DNA of 64,000 nt from Schlegelella_A sp038241255 (lineage in GTDB: Bacteria; Pseudomonadota; Gammaproteobacteria; Burkholderiales; Burkholderiaceae_C). Numbering within the stretch: position 1 is the stretch's first letter; every line of letters starts with the position of its first letter. Below, piece after piece: positions 51,710 through 60,030 of the stretch. The notes beneath the pieces were generated by a model that ran no database searches, was not told where the DNA came from, and worked only from the letters and a program-made list of their open reading frames with translations. The DNA is taken from assembly GCA_038241255.1 (NCBI GenBank), contig JBBRFW010000002.1, positions 59,297 through 123,296 of the forward strand. Direction: 5' to 3'. Position numbers and translations under genes: made by a program.

Positions 51710-52497
51710 TGGCGGCGGCGGCGGCCGCCGCCGTTCCGCCCTGCATCTCGCTGCGCGAAGTGAGCGTCGCGTTCGAGGCGCGCGGCCGCCGTGTGCAGGC
51801 GCTCAGCGACGCCACGCTCGACATCGCCGAAGGCGAGTTCATCGCCTTGCTCGGCCCAACGGGCTGCGGCAAGAGCACGCTGCTTCGCGTCATCAGCGAC
51901 CTGCTCCGCCCGACAGGTGGCGTGCTCTCGGTGCGTGGTCAGCCTGCGGCCGACGCGCGCCGCCGCAACGACTTCGGCTTCGTCTTCCAGGAAGCGGCGC
52001 TCCTGCCGTGGCGGACCGCGCTCGCGAACATCCGCCTGCCGCTGGAGGTCGTGGGATACGACGCAGCAAAACGCAACGATCGCTGCGCCGAGCTCCTCGC
52101 CAGCATGGGCCTCGTGAGCTTCGGCAACAGCTTCCCGAGCGAGCTCTCGGGCGGCATGAAACAGCGGGTCGCGATCGCCCGCGCGCTGTCGTGGAACCCA
52201 TCGATCCTGCTCATGGACGAGCCGTTCAGCGCGCTCGACGAGATAACCAAGAACCAGCTGCAGGACGAGCTTCTGCGGATCTGGGAGCGGGAGAAGAAGA
52301 CGATCGTCTTTGTGACGCACAACATCTCCGAGGCGGTCTACCTCGCCGACCGCGTCGTCGTCATGTCGGCGCATCCCGGGCGCATCCACAAGGTGATCGA
52401 CGTGGCCTTGCCGCGCCGGCGCGGGCCGGATATCCGCGACACGATCGAGTTCGTTGAGCAGATGCGCCTCGCGCGCTCCGCGCTCCTGCAAACGTGA
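51706..52497 (+). CDS. SsuB/TauB-type ABC transporter ATPase
   Basis: A 263-residue ATPase. Walker A is GPTGCGKST, the Q-loop FGFVFQEAALLPW, the signature SGGMKQRVAIARAL, Walker B ILLMDEPFSALD and the switch His in VFVTHNISEA. The N-terminus starts GTG-ATG (51706/51709) and runs into a polyalanine stretch encoded by a GCG/GCC tract. The GTG overlaps the binding-protein stop. It partners the permease 22 bases downstream. Confidence 0.94.
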   Translation: MMAAAAAAAVPPCISLREVSVAFEARGRRVQALSDATLDIAEGEFIALLGPTGCGKSTLLRVISDLLRPTGGVLSVRGQPAADARRRNDFGFVFQEAALLPWRTALANIRLPLEVVGYDAAKRNDRCAELLASMGLVSFGNSFPSELSGGMKQRVAIARALSWNPSILLMDEPFSALDEITKNQLQDELLRIWEREKKTIVFVTHNISEAVYLADRVVVMSAHPGRIHKVIDVALPRRRGPDIRDTIEFVEQMRLARSALLQT

Positions 52498-52519
52498 GTA
52501 ATCCGAGCGGCGAACGCGC

Positions 52520-53305
52520 ATGTCGAACGTGACCTCGCCGCGGCGCGGCCAGCTCGAGGGGATGGGACCACCGCTTCTCATCCTCGCCGTGGTCCTCGTC
52601 GCGTGGGAAGCCGCGGTGCGGCTGCTCGACGTGCCGCCGTGGCTGCTGCCGGCGCCATCGAAGATCGCGCTGCGCTTCGTTCGCACGCAGGATCTCCTGT
52701 ACCACACGGGGCTCACGCTGCTCGAGGCCGGCGCCGGCTTCGCGATCGCGGCGGTACTCGGCGTGGCACTCTCGGCGGGAATCGCAAACTCGCGCTTTCT
52801 TGAGCGGGGCCTCTTTCCCTACGTGATCATTTCGAACGCGGTGCCGATCATCGCCATCGTGCCGCTCCTCAACATCTGGCTCGGCTTCGGCATCACGACC
52901 AAGATCGTCATTGCCGCGATCATCACGTTCTTCCCGATCGTTACCAACACCACGCGCGGCCTGAAATCAGCGGACGAGCGCATCCTCGACCTGATGCACT
53001 CGATCAACGGCACCGGCACGCAGGTGTTCTTCAAGGTGCAGCTGCCGAGCGCGCTGCCGTTCATCTTCGCGGGGTTCCGGATCGCCGCGTCGCTGAGCCT
53101 CGTCGGCGCGGTGGTCGCGGAGTTCTACGGCGCCGACCGGGGCTTGGGTTATCTCGTCATCACCGCAGCGACGCAACTGAGAACCGACCTCCTCTTCGTC
53201 GCGATCATCGTGCTCGCGGCGATCGGCGTGACGACGTTCTGGCTGTTCGGCTTCCTCGAGCGCCGCGCGCTGCACGGGCAGGCCGAGACGGACCAACGGC
53301 GATGA
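52520..53305 (+). CDS. SsuC/TauC-type ABC transporter permease
   Basis: A 261-residue membrane protein with about six helices: PPLLILAVVLVAWEAAVRLL, LYHTGLTLLEAGAGFAIAAV and FPIVTNTTRGLKSADERILD, then the EAA-type loop GTQVFFKVQLPSALPFIFAG. VVAEFYGADRGLGYLVI follows. The stop overlaps the amidohydrolase ATG as ATGA, tying the transporter to the enzyme. Confidence 0.93.
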   Translation: MSNVTSPRRGQLEGMGPPLLILAVVLVAWEAAVRLLDVPPWLLPAPSKIALRFVRTQDLLYHTGLTLLEAGAGFAIAAVLGVALSAGIANSRFLERGLFPYVIISNAVPIIAIVPLLNIWLGFGITTKIVIAAIITFFPIVTNTTRGLKSADERILDLMHSINGTGTQVFFKVQLPSALPFIFAGFRIAASLSLVGAVVAEFYGADRGLGYLVITAATQLRTDLLFVAIIVLAAIGVTTFWLFGFLERRALHGQAETDQRR

Positions 53306-54630
53306 GCGCGAGCGACGGTGCGACGGTCCCAGCCGCATGCGACCTGCTCGTGCGCGACGCGCTCGTCGTGCCCGCTGATGCTGCCGCAACGCCGCCCTTC
53401 TTCGGCTGGGTCGCCGTCGCAGGCGAGCGAATCAGCGCGGTCGGCCCTGGGAGCGCACCGGCGACGTTCCACGCCGGCCGCATCGTCGATGGCACCGGCT
53501 GCGCGCTCGTGCCGGGCTTTGTCAACACGCACGCACACTCGCACTCTAGCCTGACGCGCGGGAGCGCCGAAGGGCTCGCTCTCGCCGATTGGATCGCAAT
53601 GATCGAGCGCGAGCAGGCTCTTCTCAGCGACGACGACGCCTACGTCGCCGCGCTCGCGACCTACGGCGAGCTGCTGCTTTCGGGAACGACGACCGTCCTC
53701 GACATGTGCCTGCGCCCCGAGTCGGCGCTGCGCGCCGCGCGCGAGATCGGCATCCGCGCGATCGTCGCGCCGTACGTGCTCGACGGCCGCGCCTTTGCTC
53801 CCACGCTCGCTGACGTCGCCCGGCTGCTCGAGCGCAACCGCGCGCCAGGCGACCGCACCGCCGTCTGGGTCGGACTGCACGACCTCGAGTCCTGCGCCGA
53901 CGAGACGATCCGCGAAGGTGCGGCCCTCGCCCGGCGATTCGGGACGGGAATCCACCTGCATTGCGCCGAAAGCCGCGGCAACGTCGTCCGCACGCGCGGG
54001 CGCACCGGCGCTTCGCCGATTGCGCACCTCGACGCCCTCGGCGCGCTCGGTCCGACGACGGTGCTGGCGCACTGCGTCTGGGCCGACACCGAGGACATCG
54101 CGCTGCTCGCAGCACGCGGCACGGGCGTCGCGCACTGCCCGCATGCGAACCTCAAGCTGGGGTCCGGCATCGCGCCAGTGCCCGCGATGCGCGCGGCGGG
54201 CGTACGTGTGAGCCTCGCTACGGACGGTGCGAAGGCGAACAACCGCCTCGACCTGTTCGACGTCATGAAGTTCGCCTCGCTGCTGCACAAGGGCGCGGCG
54301 CTCGACCCCCGCGTGCTCGCTCCGGGTGACGTGATCGCGATGGCGACGCGCGACGGCGCCGCCGCGCTCGGCCTCGAGGCCGGCGAGATCACCGTCGGCA
54401 AGCTCGCCGACCTTGCGCTCGTCGACCTGCGCTGCTTCCACCTGCAGCCGGCGATTCCAGAGGCCATCACGACGAACCTCGTCCACGCCGCGCGCGGCAG
54501 CGACGTGCGCACTGCGATCGTCAGCGGCGAGGTCGTCGTCGAAGGCGGCCGGCTGGTGCACGTCGACGAAAGCGCCGTCCTCGCCGCAATGTTCAGCGCA
54601 GCCGCGGCATTGCTGGAGGCATCTCGATGA
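53302..54630 (+). CDS. TrzA/AtzA-type amidohydrolase (deaminase or hydrolase of a ring amine)
   Basis: A 442-residue metal-dependent hydrolase of the cytosine-deaminase-like branch. Metal ligands: HxH in VNTHAHSHSSLTRG, His in GIHLHCAESRGN, His in TVLAHCVWADTED and the Asp in RVSLATDGAKANNRLDLF. HCPHANLKLGSG is the family's HxPxSN-type segment, here with Ala in place of Ser. The C-terminal beta domain ends in ITVGKLADLALVDL. Relatives deaminate or dechlorinate guanine, cytosine, pterins and s-triazines. It overlaps the permease stop and the ubiX start, so it is coupled on both sides. Confidence 0.9.
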   Translation: MSASDGATVPAACDLLVRDALVVPADAAATPPFFGWVAVAGERISAVGPGSAPATFHAGRIVDGTGCALVPGFVNTHAHSHSSLTRGSAEGLALADWIAMIEREQALLSDDDAYVAALATYGELLLSGTTTVLDMCLRPESALRAAREIGIRAIVAPYVLDGRAFAPTLADVARLLERNRAPGDRTAVWVGLHDLESCADETIREGAALARRFGTGIHLHCAESRGNVVRTRGRTGASPIAHLDALGALGPTTVLAHCVWADTEDIALLAARGTGVAHCPHANLKLGSGIAPVPAMRAAGVRVSLATDGAKANNRLDLFDVMKFASLLHKGAALDPRVLAPGDVIAMATRDGAAALGLEAGEITVGKLADLALVDLRCFHLQPAIPEAITTNLVHAARGSDVRTAIVSGEVVVEGGRLVHVDESAVLAAMFSAAAALLEASR

Positions 54631-55193
54631 AGCGCTTGATCGTTGCCATCACGGGTGCGAGCGGCTCGATCTACGGGGTGCGCATCCTCGACGCGATGCG
54701 CGCGGTCGGAGGGTGGAGCACCGACCTCGTCATCTCGCCATCCGCACTCGTCACGATAACGCAGGAGCTCGAACGCACGCGCGAAGAAGTCGAGGCGCTC
54801 GCTACGCGCGTCCATAACGTGCGCGACATCGGTGCGAGCATCGCCAGCGGCTCGTACGCGAGCGAGGGCATGGTCGTCGCGCCGTGCTCGATGAAGACGC
54901 TCGCCGCGATCGCGCACGGCTTCAGCGACAACCTCGTCACGCGCGCAGCAGACGTCGTTCTCAAGGAGCGGCGCCGCCTCGTGCTGCTGCCCCGCGAGAC
55001 GCCGCTGAACCTTGCGCATCTGCGCAACATGGTCGCCGTGACCGAGATGGGTGCGATCGTCTGCCCCCCGGTGCCGGCGTTCTACAACCGGCCGGCGACG
55101 ATCGACGAAGTCGTCGATCACACAATTGGTCGCGTGCTCGATCTGTTCGGCATCGAGCATCAGGGGATGGTGAAGCGCTGGAACGGTCTCTAG
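54627..55193 (+). CDS. UbiX-type flavin prenyltransferase
   Basis: A 188-residue flavoprotein that prenylates FMN with dimethylallyl phosphate to make prFMN. MKRLIVAITGASGSIYGVRI is the FMN-binding start, then MVVAPCSMKTLAAIAHGFSD and NLVTRAADVVLKERRRLVLL. RETPLNLAHLRNM and GAIVCPPVPAFYNRPATIDE follow. All match UbiX/Pad1. ATG overlaps the amidohydrolase stop. It should supply the cofactor to the UbiD protein encoded five genes upstream. Confidence 0.94.
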   Translation: MKRLIVAITGASGSIYGVRILDAMRAVGGWSTDLVISPSALVTITQELERTREEVEALATRVHNVRDIGASIASGSYASEGMVVAPCSMKTLAAIAHGFSDNLVTRAADVVLKERRRLVLLPRETPLNLAHLRNMVAVTEMGAIVCPPVPAFYNRPATIDEVVDHTIGRVLDLFGIEHQGMVKRWNGL

Positions 55194-55319
55194 TCTAGGG
55201 TGCCCACCAAGGAGCGTGCCCCGGTTCGATCGACGACGGCGGCCGTTTCCGGTGGCGTTTCAACCCGAGACAGAATCCACGAGGGGGGGCTGCTGCGCGT
55301 TTGACGCAGTGCGCCGGCG

Positions 55320-56534
55320 TCAGAACACGTCGAGCGTCGGAAAGGCATCACTGCCTTCGATGCAGTTCCACAGCAGGCAGGCCAGGCCCAGGTCGCCGGT
55401 CCAATGTGAGTGGCGGCCTCGACCGTAGTCGGCCCGGTGCCGCTCGACCTGCCCACAGGCGTGCATCGCCAGCGCGCGGGCGCGGTCGAGCCAGATCGGG
55501 TCGCCGCTGCGTCGCCACAGCTTGAGCATCGCGAAGCCGCTGCCGGCGGTGCCGTGGCACAGGCTGGCGCCTTTGCTCAGCGGGCCGGCGTGCCACGTCA
55601 GCGCACCGGCCTGCAGCAGGAGCGTGTCCCATTCGGGCGTGCGCGGCGCGGCGGCCAGCCGGCAGACGATGCCCGGCGCGCCGTGGCAATCCTGCACCGG
55701 CGGCCGCGAATCGACCGAGCGCTGAGGATTGACTTCGGCAAACCAGTTGGCGCCGCCGTCCGCGTGCTGCGCGGTGGCCCGCAGCGTCGCCAGCGCGCGC
55801 TCGGCCACCAGCGCCACTTGACCAGCCGGCAGCAGCGCCGCCGCCCGAAAGAAAGGGTAGGCATTGCCGGCGAAACCATGGCCGGCGCCGATGTAGCGCA
55901 CCGGCGTGCGGCCGTACAGGTTCTGCACCCACAGCCACGTGCCGGTGCCGGCATCGATCTCCATTTCGGCCTGCAGCACATCGGCTGCCTCGCGCACGAG
56001 CGCGGTCCATCGTGCCTCGCGAGTCGCCTCGGCCATGTGGATGGCGGCCAGCACCGTGCCGGGGTTGCCCCACAGCGCCTCGCGGACGGGATTGTGCAGA
56101 TTGCCTCGAACGGTGTCGAACAGGTGCTGGCCGAGCGCTTCGTCTCGCTGCAGTGTCCAGTCCAGCAGATCGAACCCCGCATCGCCGAACAGGTACGGGG
56201 CGCTGCCGTGTCGGCTGTCGGCGAGCAGCGGCCGGTTGGCTTCGCGCAGCGTGGCGACAAAGGGCGGGAAATCCGGCAGCGCCTCCATGACCCCGCGCTG
56301 CTCGAGATACCGTAGCGCCCAGATCACCCCGCCTGCGCCGAAATACAAGTTGTGAAAACGGTCGATTGGCGGCTCTGGGTCGTCGAGCGGATGCGCGCGC
56401 CAGCCCAGGCCGGGCTCATAGGCCGCGATGGCCGAATCGGCGATGCGCCGGATCGCCTCGCGCGGAGCGGCTTCGTCCCACGGCGAAGCTTGCAGCGGCT
56501 CGTGCCGCGTGGGGTCGAACACGCCGGTCATCAT
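55320..56534 (-). CDS. LanC-like (lanthionine synthetase C-family) protein
   Basis: A 404-residue alpha/alpha-toroid of the LanC/LanCL superfamily. The zinc-site pattern is complete: Cys283 in QDCHGAPGIV and Cys326-His327 in SLCHGTAGSGFAML. Inner-barrel repeats include GAGGVIWALRYL, WGNPGTVLAAIH, GAGHGFAGNAYPF and GDLGLACLLW. True LanC enzymes cyclise lanthipeptides, while LanC-like proteins may add glutathione to dehydroamino acids. No LanB, LanM or precursor is nearby. The start could be the ATG pair at 56531-56534 or GTG 56573. It follows the MFS gene by about 68 bases on the same strand. Confidence 0.85.
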   Translation of the reverse strand: MMTGVFDPTRHEPLQASPWDEAAPREAIRRIADSAIAAYEPGLGWRAHPLDDPEPPIDRFHNLYFGAGGVIWALRYLEQRGVMEALPDFPPFVATLREANRPLLADSRHGSAPYLFGDAGFDLLDWTLQRDEALGQHLFDTVRGNLHNPVREALWGNPGTVLAAIHMAEATREARWTALVREAADVLQAEMEIDAGTGTWLWVQNLYGRTPVRYIGAGHGFAGNAYPFFRAAALLPAGQVALVAERALATLRATAQHADGGANWFAEVNPQRSVDSRPPVQDCHGAPGIVCRLAAAPRTPEWDTLLLQAGALTWHAGPLSKGASLCHGTAGSGFAMLKLWRRSGDPIWLDRARALAMHACGQVERHRADYGRGRHSHWTGDLGLACLLWNCIEGSDAFPTLDVF

Positions 56535-56601
56535 GGTCGGTGCTGCTGCGTGCGGGGCGCCTTGGCGCGGCACTGGCCAGCCTAACGGATGTGCGGGGCT
56601 G

Positions 56602-57801
56602 TCATTCCTTCGCCAGCGCGCTGAGGCGGGCTGTCAACAGCAGCCCCGCGACCGAACAGGCGCCGGTGGCCACCCACGTCCACTGCCAGCCGCCCGTGGC
56701 GCTCGCCACTGCGGCCACCAGCGGCGGCCCGGCGAATTGACCGAGCGCCGACCATTGCTGGACCCAACCGACAGTCGTCGACAACGTGCCTTCGCTCGGC
56801 GCCAGTCGCACCGCCAGCGCGAACAACGTTGCCGGGATCAACCCGCCGACGCCCGAGAACAGGAGCACCGCGCCGTAGCGCAATGCCGGCGCCAGGCTGG
56901 CATCGCCGCTGCCAGCGAAAGTGGCCGTAGCGGCCAACGCCATCGTCGCGAAGCCGATCGTCAATAGGCGAGATGGCGCGACGCCGCGTTGCAGCAGCCG
57001 GCCTGAGCCGATGTTGCCGGCCATGTTGACGGCCGCGACGGCAGCAGTCAGCACGCCGGCCGCCGCGCCCGCGATACCGCTCTGGACGTAGATCGACGGC
57101 AGAAAGCCGATCACCGCCAGCCACTGCCCAGAGTACATCGCGAATGACGTCGCCACCAGCCACGGGCCGGGCGCGGCCAGCGTCTGGCGCAGCTGCGCGA
57201 GCCACGACGACGGTAGTGCGGCCGTGGCCGGACCGGCGGCGGCGGGCACCGCGTGCCGGAGCCACAGCGCCATGGCCGCGGACAACGCTGCCAGCGTCCA
57301 CCACCAGCCGCGCCAGCCGATCGCCGTGATCGCCAGCGGCCCGAACAGCAGCGCCAGTGCCGTGGCCAGCGGCATGTAAGCGCCCCACAAGCCCATCATC
57401 GCGCTCACCCGCTGCGGCTCGATCAGCGAGCGCACCAGCCCCGGCGCCGGCAGCACGACGAGCAGGAAACCGAAGCCTTCGGCGCCGCGGAGCATCATCA
57501 ACGGCGCCGCTCCCTGCGCCAGGCCGCCGAGTGCGCTGACGATCGCCAGCAGCACCAGTCCCAGCGTCATGCTGCGACGGCCCCCCAGGCTGTCGGCGAC
57601 TACGCCGAACACCACGCCGAGGGTCATTCCGGCGAGCTGCACGAGCGACAGCAGGAAGCCGGCCTGCACAAGCGTCAGTCCCAGCGCGTTGCGCAGCACC
57701 GGGATCGCCGGCGGCAGCTTGCCGATATGCAGCGCTGCGACAACGCCAGCGAGGATCACGAGCAGCGCAGGATCGACGCGGCGCGCGGAAGTTGTCGTCA
57801 T
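56602..57801 (-). CDS. MFS transporter (CynX/NimT-like)
   Basis: A 399-residue permease with twelve predicted helices. LHIGKLPPAIPVLRNALGLT and LAGMTLGVVFGVVADSLGGR, the loop A motif, mark the first half; GLWGAYMPLATALALLFGP follows. The second half starts after PSSWLAQLRQTLAAPGPWLV. The Leu/Ala/Gly pattern fits the cyanate/nitroimidazole-type or OFA-like MFS group, but the substrate is unknown. It is the upstream gene of an MFS-LanC-like pair, and may export or import the substrate of the LanC-like protein. Confidence 0.86.
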   Translation of the reverse strand: MTTTSARRVDPALLVILAGVVAALHIGKLPPAIPVLRNALGLTLVQAGFLLSLVQLAGMTLGVVFGVVADSLGGRRSMTLGLVLLAIVSALGGLAQGAAPLMMLRGAEGFGFLLVVLPAPGLVRSLIEPQRVSAMMGLWGAYMPLATALALLFGPLAITAIGWRGWWWTLAALSAAMALWLRHAVPAAAGPATAALPSSWLAQLRQTLAAPGPWLVATSFAMYSGQWLAVIGFLPSIYVQSGIAGAAAGVLTAAVAAVNMAGNIGSGRLLQRGVAPSRLLTIGFATMALAATATFAGSGDASLAPALRYGAVLLFSGVGGLIPATLFALAVRLAPSEGTLSTTVGWVQQWSALGQFAGPPLVAAVASATGGWQWTWVATGACSVAGLLLTARLSALAKE

Positions 57802-57935
57802 GGGCGGCGAGTATCAACGCCACTCTATGGCGCGGTCGGGTTCCATGCCGGCTTTCAACCGGCGCGAGAATGACGGCGGAGCGCCGTCCCGCCATCGACT
57901 TCAACACAGACCACGCGTTTTCACTGGGAGCCTTG

Positions 57936-58318
57936 ATGACCCCCGCCATCACCGCCTTCACCGCCTTCACCGCCTTCACCGCCTTCGAACATGCGCCCGA
58001 TCGAGACAAGGGACCAGCGCGCGACATGCGCGTTCGCTGGGCGCTCGAAAGGTGGGCCAGCCCTACGACGTTCGCCTCGTGTCGTTCAGCGCGATGAAGG
58101 AACCGCGCATCGAGCGCTTCACTCTTTCGGGCAAATTCCGACCTGGGAAGAAGCCCTATTCGCGTCGGGGGCGGTCGCGTTTCCCTATCACCGAGCGCCA
58201 TGCGGGCCAGCTGCCCGACGGTGCAAATGCCCGGGCTCGCGCGATCGCATGGAGGTTCGCCGAATCGGGCGCAGCCAATAAATGCTTTCGTGCGATTCCT
58301 GAATCTTCACGTACGTAA
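57936..58318 (+). pseudogene. Dead glutathione S-transferase gene
   Basis: ATG 57936 reads MTPAITAFTAFTAFTAFEHA, then PDRDKGPARDMRVRWALE, the start of a GST thioredoxin domain. After a frame change comes GQPYDVRLVSFSAMKE, and after others GQIPTWEEALF, VAFP and ERHAGQLPDGANARARAIAW, the end of helix three. At least three shifts are present and the C-terminal domain is missing. A nine-base repeat has expanded in the 5' end. It is plainly not functional. Nothing else is seen between the MFS gene and the ligase gene. Confidence 0.7.
57950..57985. repeat. Tandem repeat, CACCGCCTT x4
   Basis: Four perfect copies of a nine-base unit, encoding Thr-Ala-Phe repeats in the dead GST frame. A simple slippage expansion, consistent with relaxed selection on the pseudogene. 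Confidence 0.9.
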
Positions 58319-58353
58319 ACGCACTCAGATGATGAAGTCCAGCCGGCCCGTGC

Positions 58354-59994
58354 CTATTGCCGCAGTCTGAAGCGTTGAAGCTTGCCCGTCTCCGTCCGCG
58401 GCAGCGCCTCCCGAAACTCCACCGCCCTCGGGTACTTGTACGGCGCCACCGTCGCCTTCACGAAATCCTGCAGCTCCTTCACCATCGCCTCGTCGGCGGA
58501 GTGTCCTGATCGCAGCACGACGAATGCCTTTACGATCTGACCGCGCTCCTCGTCGGCGGCCCCGACTACGGCGCACTCGGCCACCGCCTCGTGCCGCAGC
58601 AAAACGTCTTCCACCTCCAACGCGGCGATGTTGTAGCCGGCCGAGATGATCATGTCGTCGGTGCGCGACTGGTAGAAGAAGTAGCCGTCGGCGTCCTGCA
58701 GGTAAGCGTCGCCCGTGTAGTTCCAGCCGCCCTTCACGTAGTCAGCCTGGCGCGGGTCGCTCAGGTAGCGGCAGCCCGTGGGGCCTTGCACCGCAAGGCG
58801 GCCGATCGTGCCGACCGGCACGTCGTTGCCGTCCTCGTCGACGACGCGCGCGCGATAGCCCGGCACGGCGACGCCGGTCGCGCCCGGGCGCGCGTGCGCC
58901 TCGTCGGCGGCGATGAAGATGTGGAACATCTCGGTCGCGCCGATGCCGTCGATGATCTCGATGCCGGTCGCTTCCTTCCACAGCGCGCGGGTCGCGGCGG
59001 GCAGCGCCTCGCCGGCGGCGACGCATTTGCGCAGCGTCCCGCCGTCGCGCATGCCGAGCTTTCTCTCGCGCGCGCCGGCGGCCATGGCGCGGTACGAGGT
59101 CGGCGCGGTGAAGCAGACGGTCGCGCGGTGGGCCGCGATCGCCTCGAGCAGGTCGGGCGGGCCGGCCTTCTCGAGCAGCACCGTCGAGGCGCCGATGTGC
59201 ATCGGGAACACCGTCAGGCCGCCGAGCCCGAAGGTGAAGGCGAGCGGCGGGCTGCCGATGAAGACGTCGTCGGGCGCGGCGCGCAGCACGTGCGGCGGGA
59301 AGCACAGGCAGCTCGCGATCACGTCGCGGTGGAAGTGCATCGTCGCCTTCGGCTGGCCGGTGGTGCCCGAGGTGAAGGCGAACAGGCACGTGTCGTCGGC
59401 GGCGGTGTCGACGTTGGCGAACGGCTGGCCGGCGTGGCGGGCCATGCGCGCTTCCAGGCCGTCGGTGGCGGCGGCGCCGTGGCCAACGGCGAAGTGGACG
59501 ATGCGCGCGAGCCGGGGTTGCGCCGCGGCCGCCGCGGCGAGCTCGCCGCCGAGCGCCGCGTCGCACAACGCGATCGTCACGTGGCCGCGCTCGACGATCT
59601 GGCCGAGCTCCTTGGCGCGCAGCATCGGCATCGTGCCGACGGCGATGCCGCCCGCCTTCACCACCGCGAACCAGCAGGCGACGAGCATCGGCTTGTTGGC
59701 CGAGCGCAGCAGCACGCGGTTGCCGGGCACGAGGCCGCACTCGGCGACGAGCACGTGGGCGATCGCGTCGGCCTTCTGCTGCAGCTCGGCGTACGTCCAC
59801 GACGGGCCGCCGGGCGCGCTGACGCAGCGCCGGCTGCCGCGGCCTTCGATCACGTGGCGGTCGAGCAGCTCGCTCGCGCAGTTCAACCGCTCGGGAAACT
59901 GCAGCTCGGGCAGATCGAAATGGAACTCGGGCCGCGCCTCGGGCGCCGGCAGGTGGTCGCGCGCGAAGGTGTCGACGTGTGCAGAGCGGATCAT
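58354..59994 (-). CDS. 2-aminobenzoate/benzoate-CoA-ligase-like enzyme
   Basis: A 546-residue ANL adenylate-forming enzyme. The P-loop is LFAFTSGTTGQPKATMHFHR; DGIGATEMFHIFIAA is the A5 motif, and GWNYTGDAYLQDADGYFFYQ with SRTDDMIISAGYNIAALEVE are A7/A8. PRTETGKLQRFRLR carries the catalytic lysine. The N-terminus (EFHFDLPELQFPERLNCASE) is typical of the benzoate/2-aminobenzoate-CoA ligase branch. It should activate an aromatic acid with CoA and ATP. It is the last gene of the minus-strand acyl-CoA operon. Confidence 0.88.
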   Translation of the reverse strand: MIRSAHVDTFARDHLPAPEARPEFHFDLPELQFPERLNCASELLDRHVIEGRGSRRCVSAPGGPSWTYAELQQKADAIAHVLVAECGLVPGNRVLLRSANKPMLVACWFAVVKAGGIAVGTMPMLRAKELGQIVERGHVTIALCDAALGGELAAAAAAQPRLARIVHFAVGHGAAATDGLEARMARHAGQPFANVDTAADDTCLFAFTSGTTGQPKATMHFHRDVIASCLCFPPHVLRAAPDDVFIGSPPLAFTFGLGGLTVFPMHIGASTVLLEKAGPPDLLEAIAAHRATVCFTAPTSYRAMAAGARERKLGMRDGGTLRKCVAAGEALPAATRALWKEATGIEIIDGIGATEMFHIFIAADEAHARPGATGVAVPGYRARVVDEDGNDVPVGTIGRLAVQGPTGCRYLSDPRQADYVKGGWNYTGDAYLQDADGYFFYQSRTDDMIISAGYNIAALEVEDVLLRHEAVAECAVVGAADEERGQIVKAFVVLRSGHSADEAMVKELQDFVKATVAPYKYPRAVEFREALPRTETGKLQRFRLRQ

Positions 59995-60030
59995 GTCGGA
60001 AGGCGCAGCGGCGCGGGTGTCGACACGGCG

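Noticed and set aside
51709..51750. Polyalanine tract at the start of the ABC ATPase as a possible phase-variable repeat
   Set aside because: The GCG/GCC run is mixed and short, so slippage would be rare; more likely a harmless N-terminal extension.
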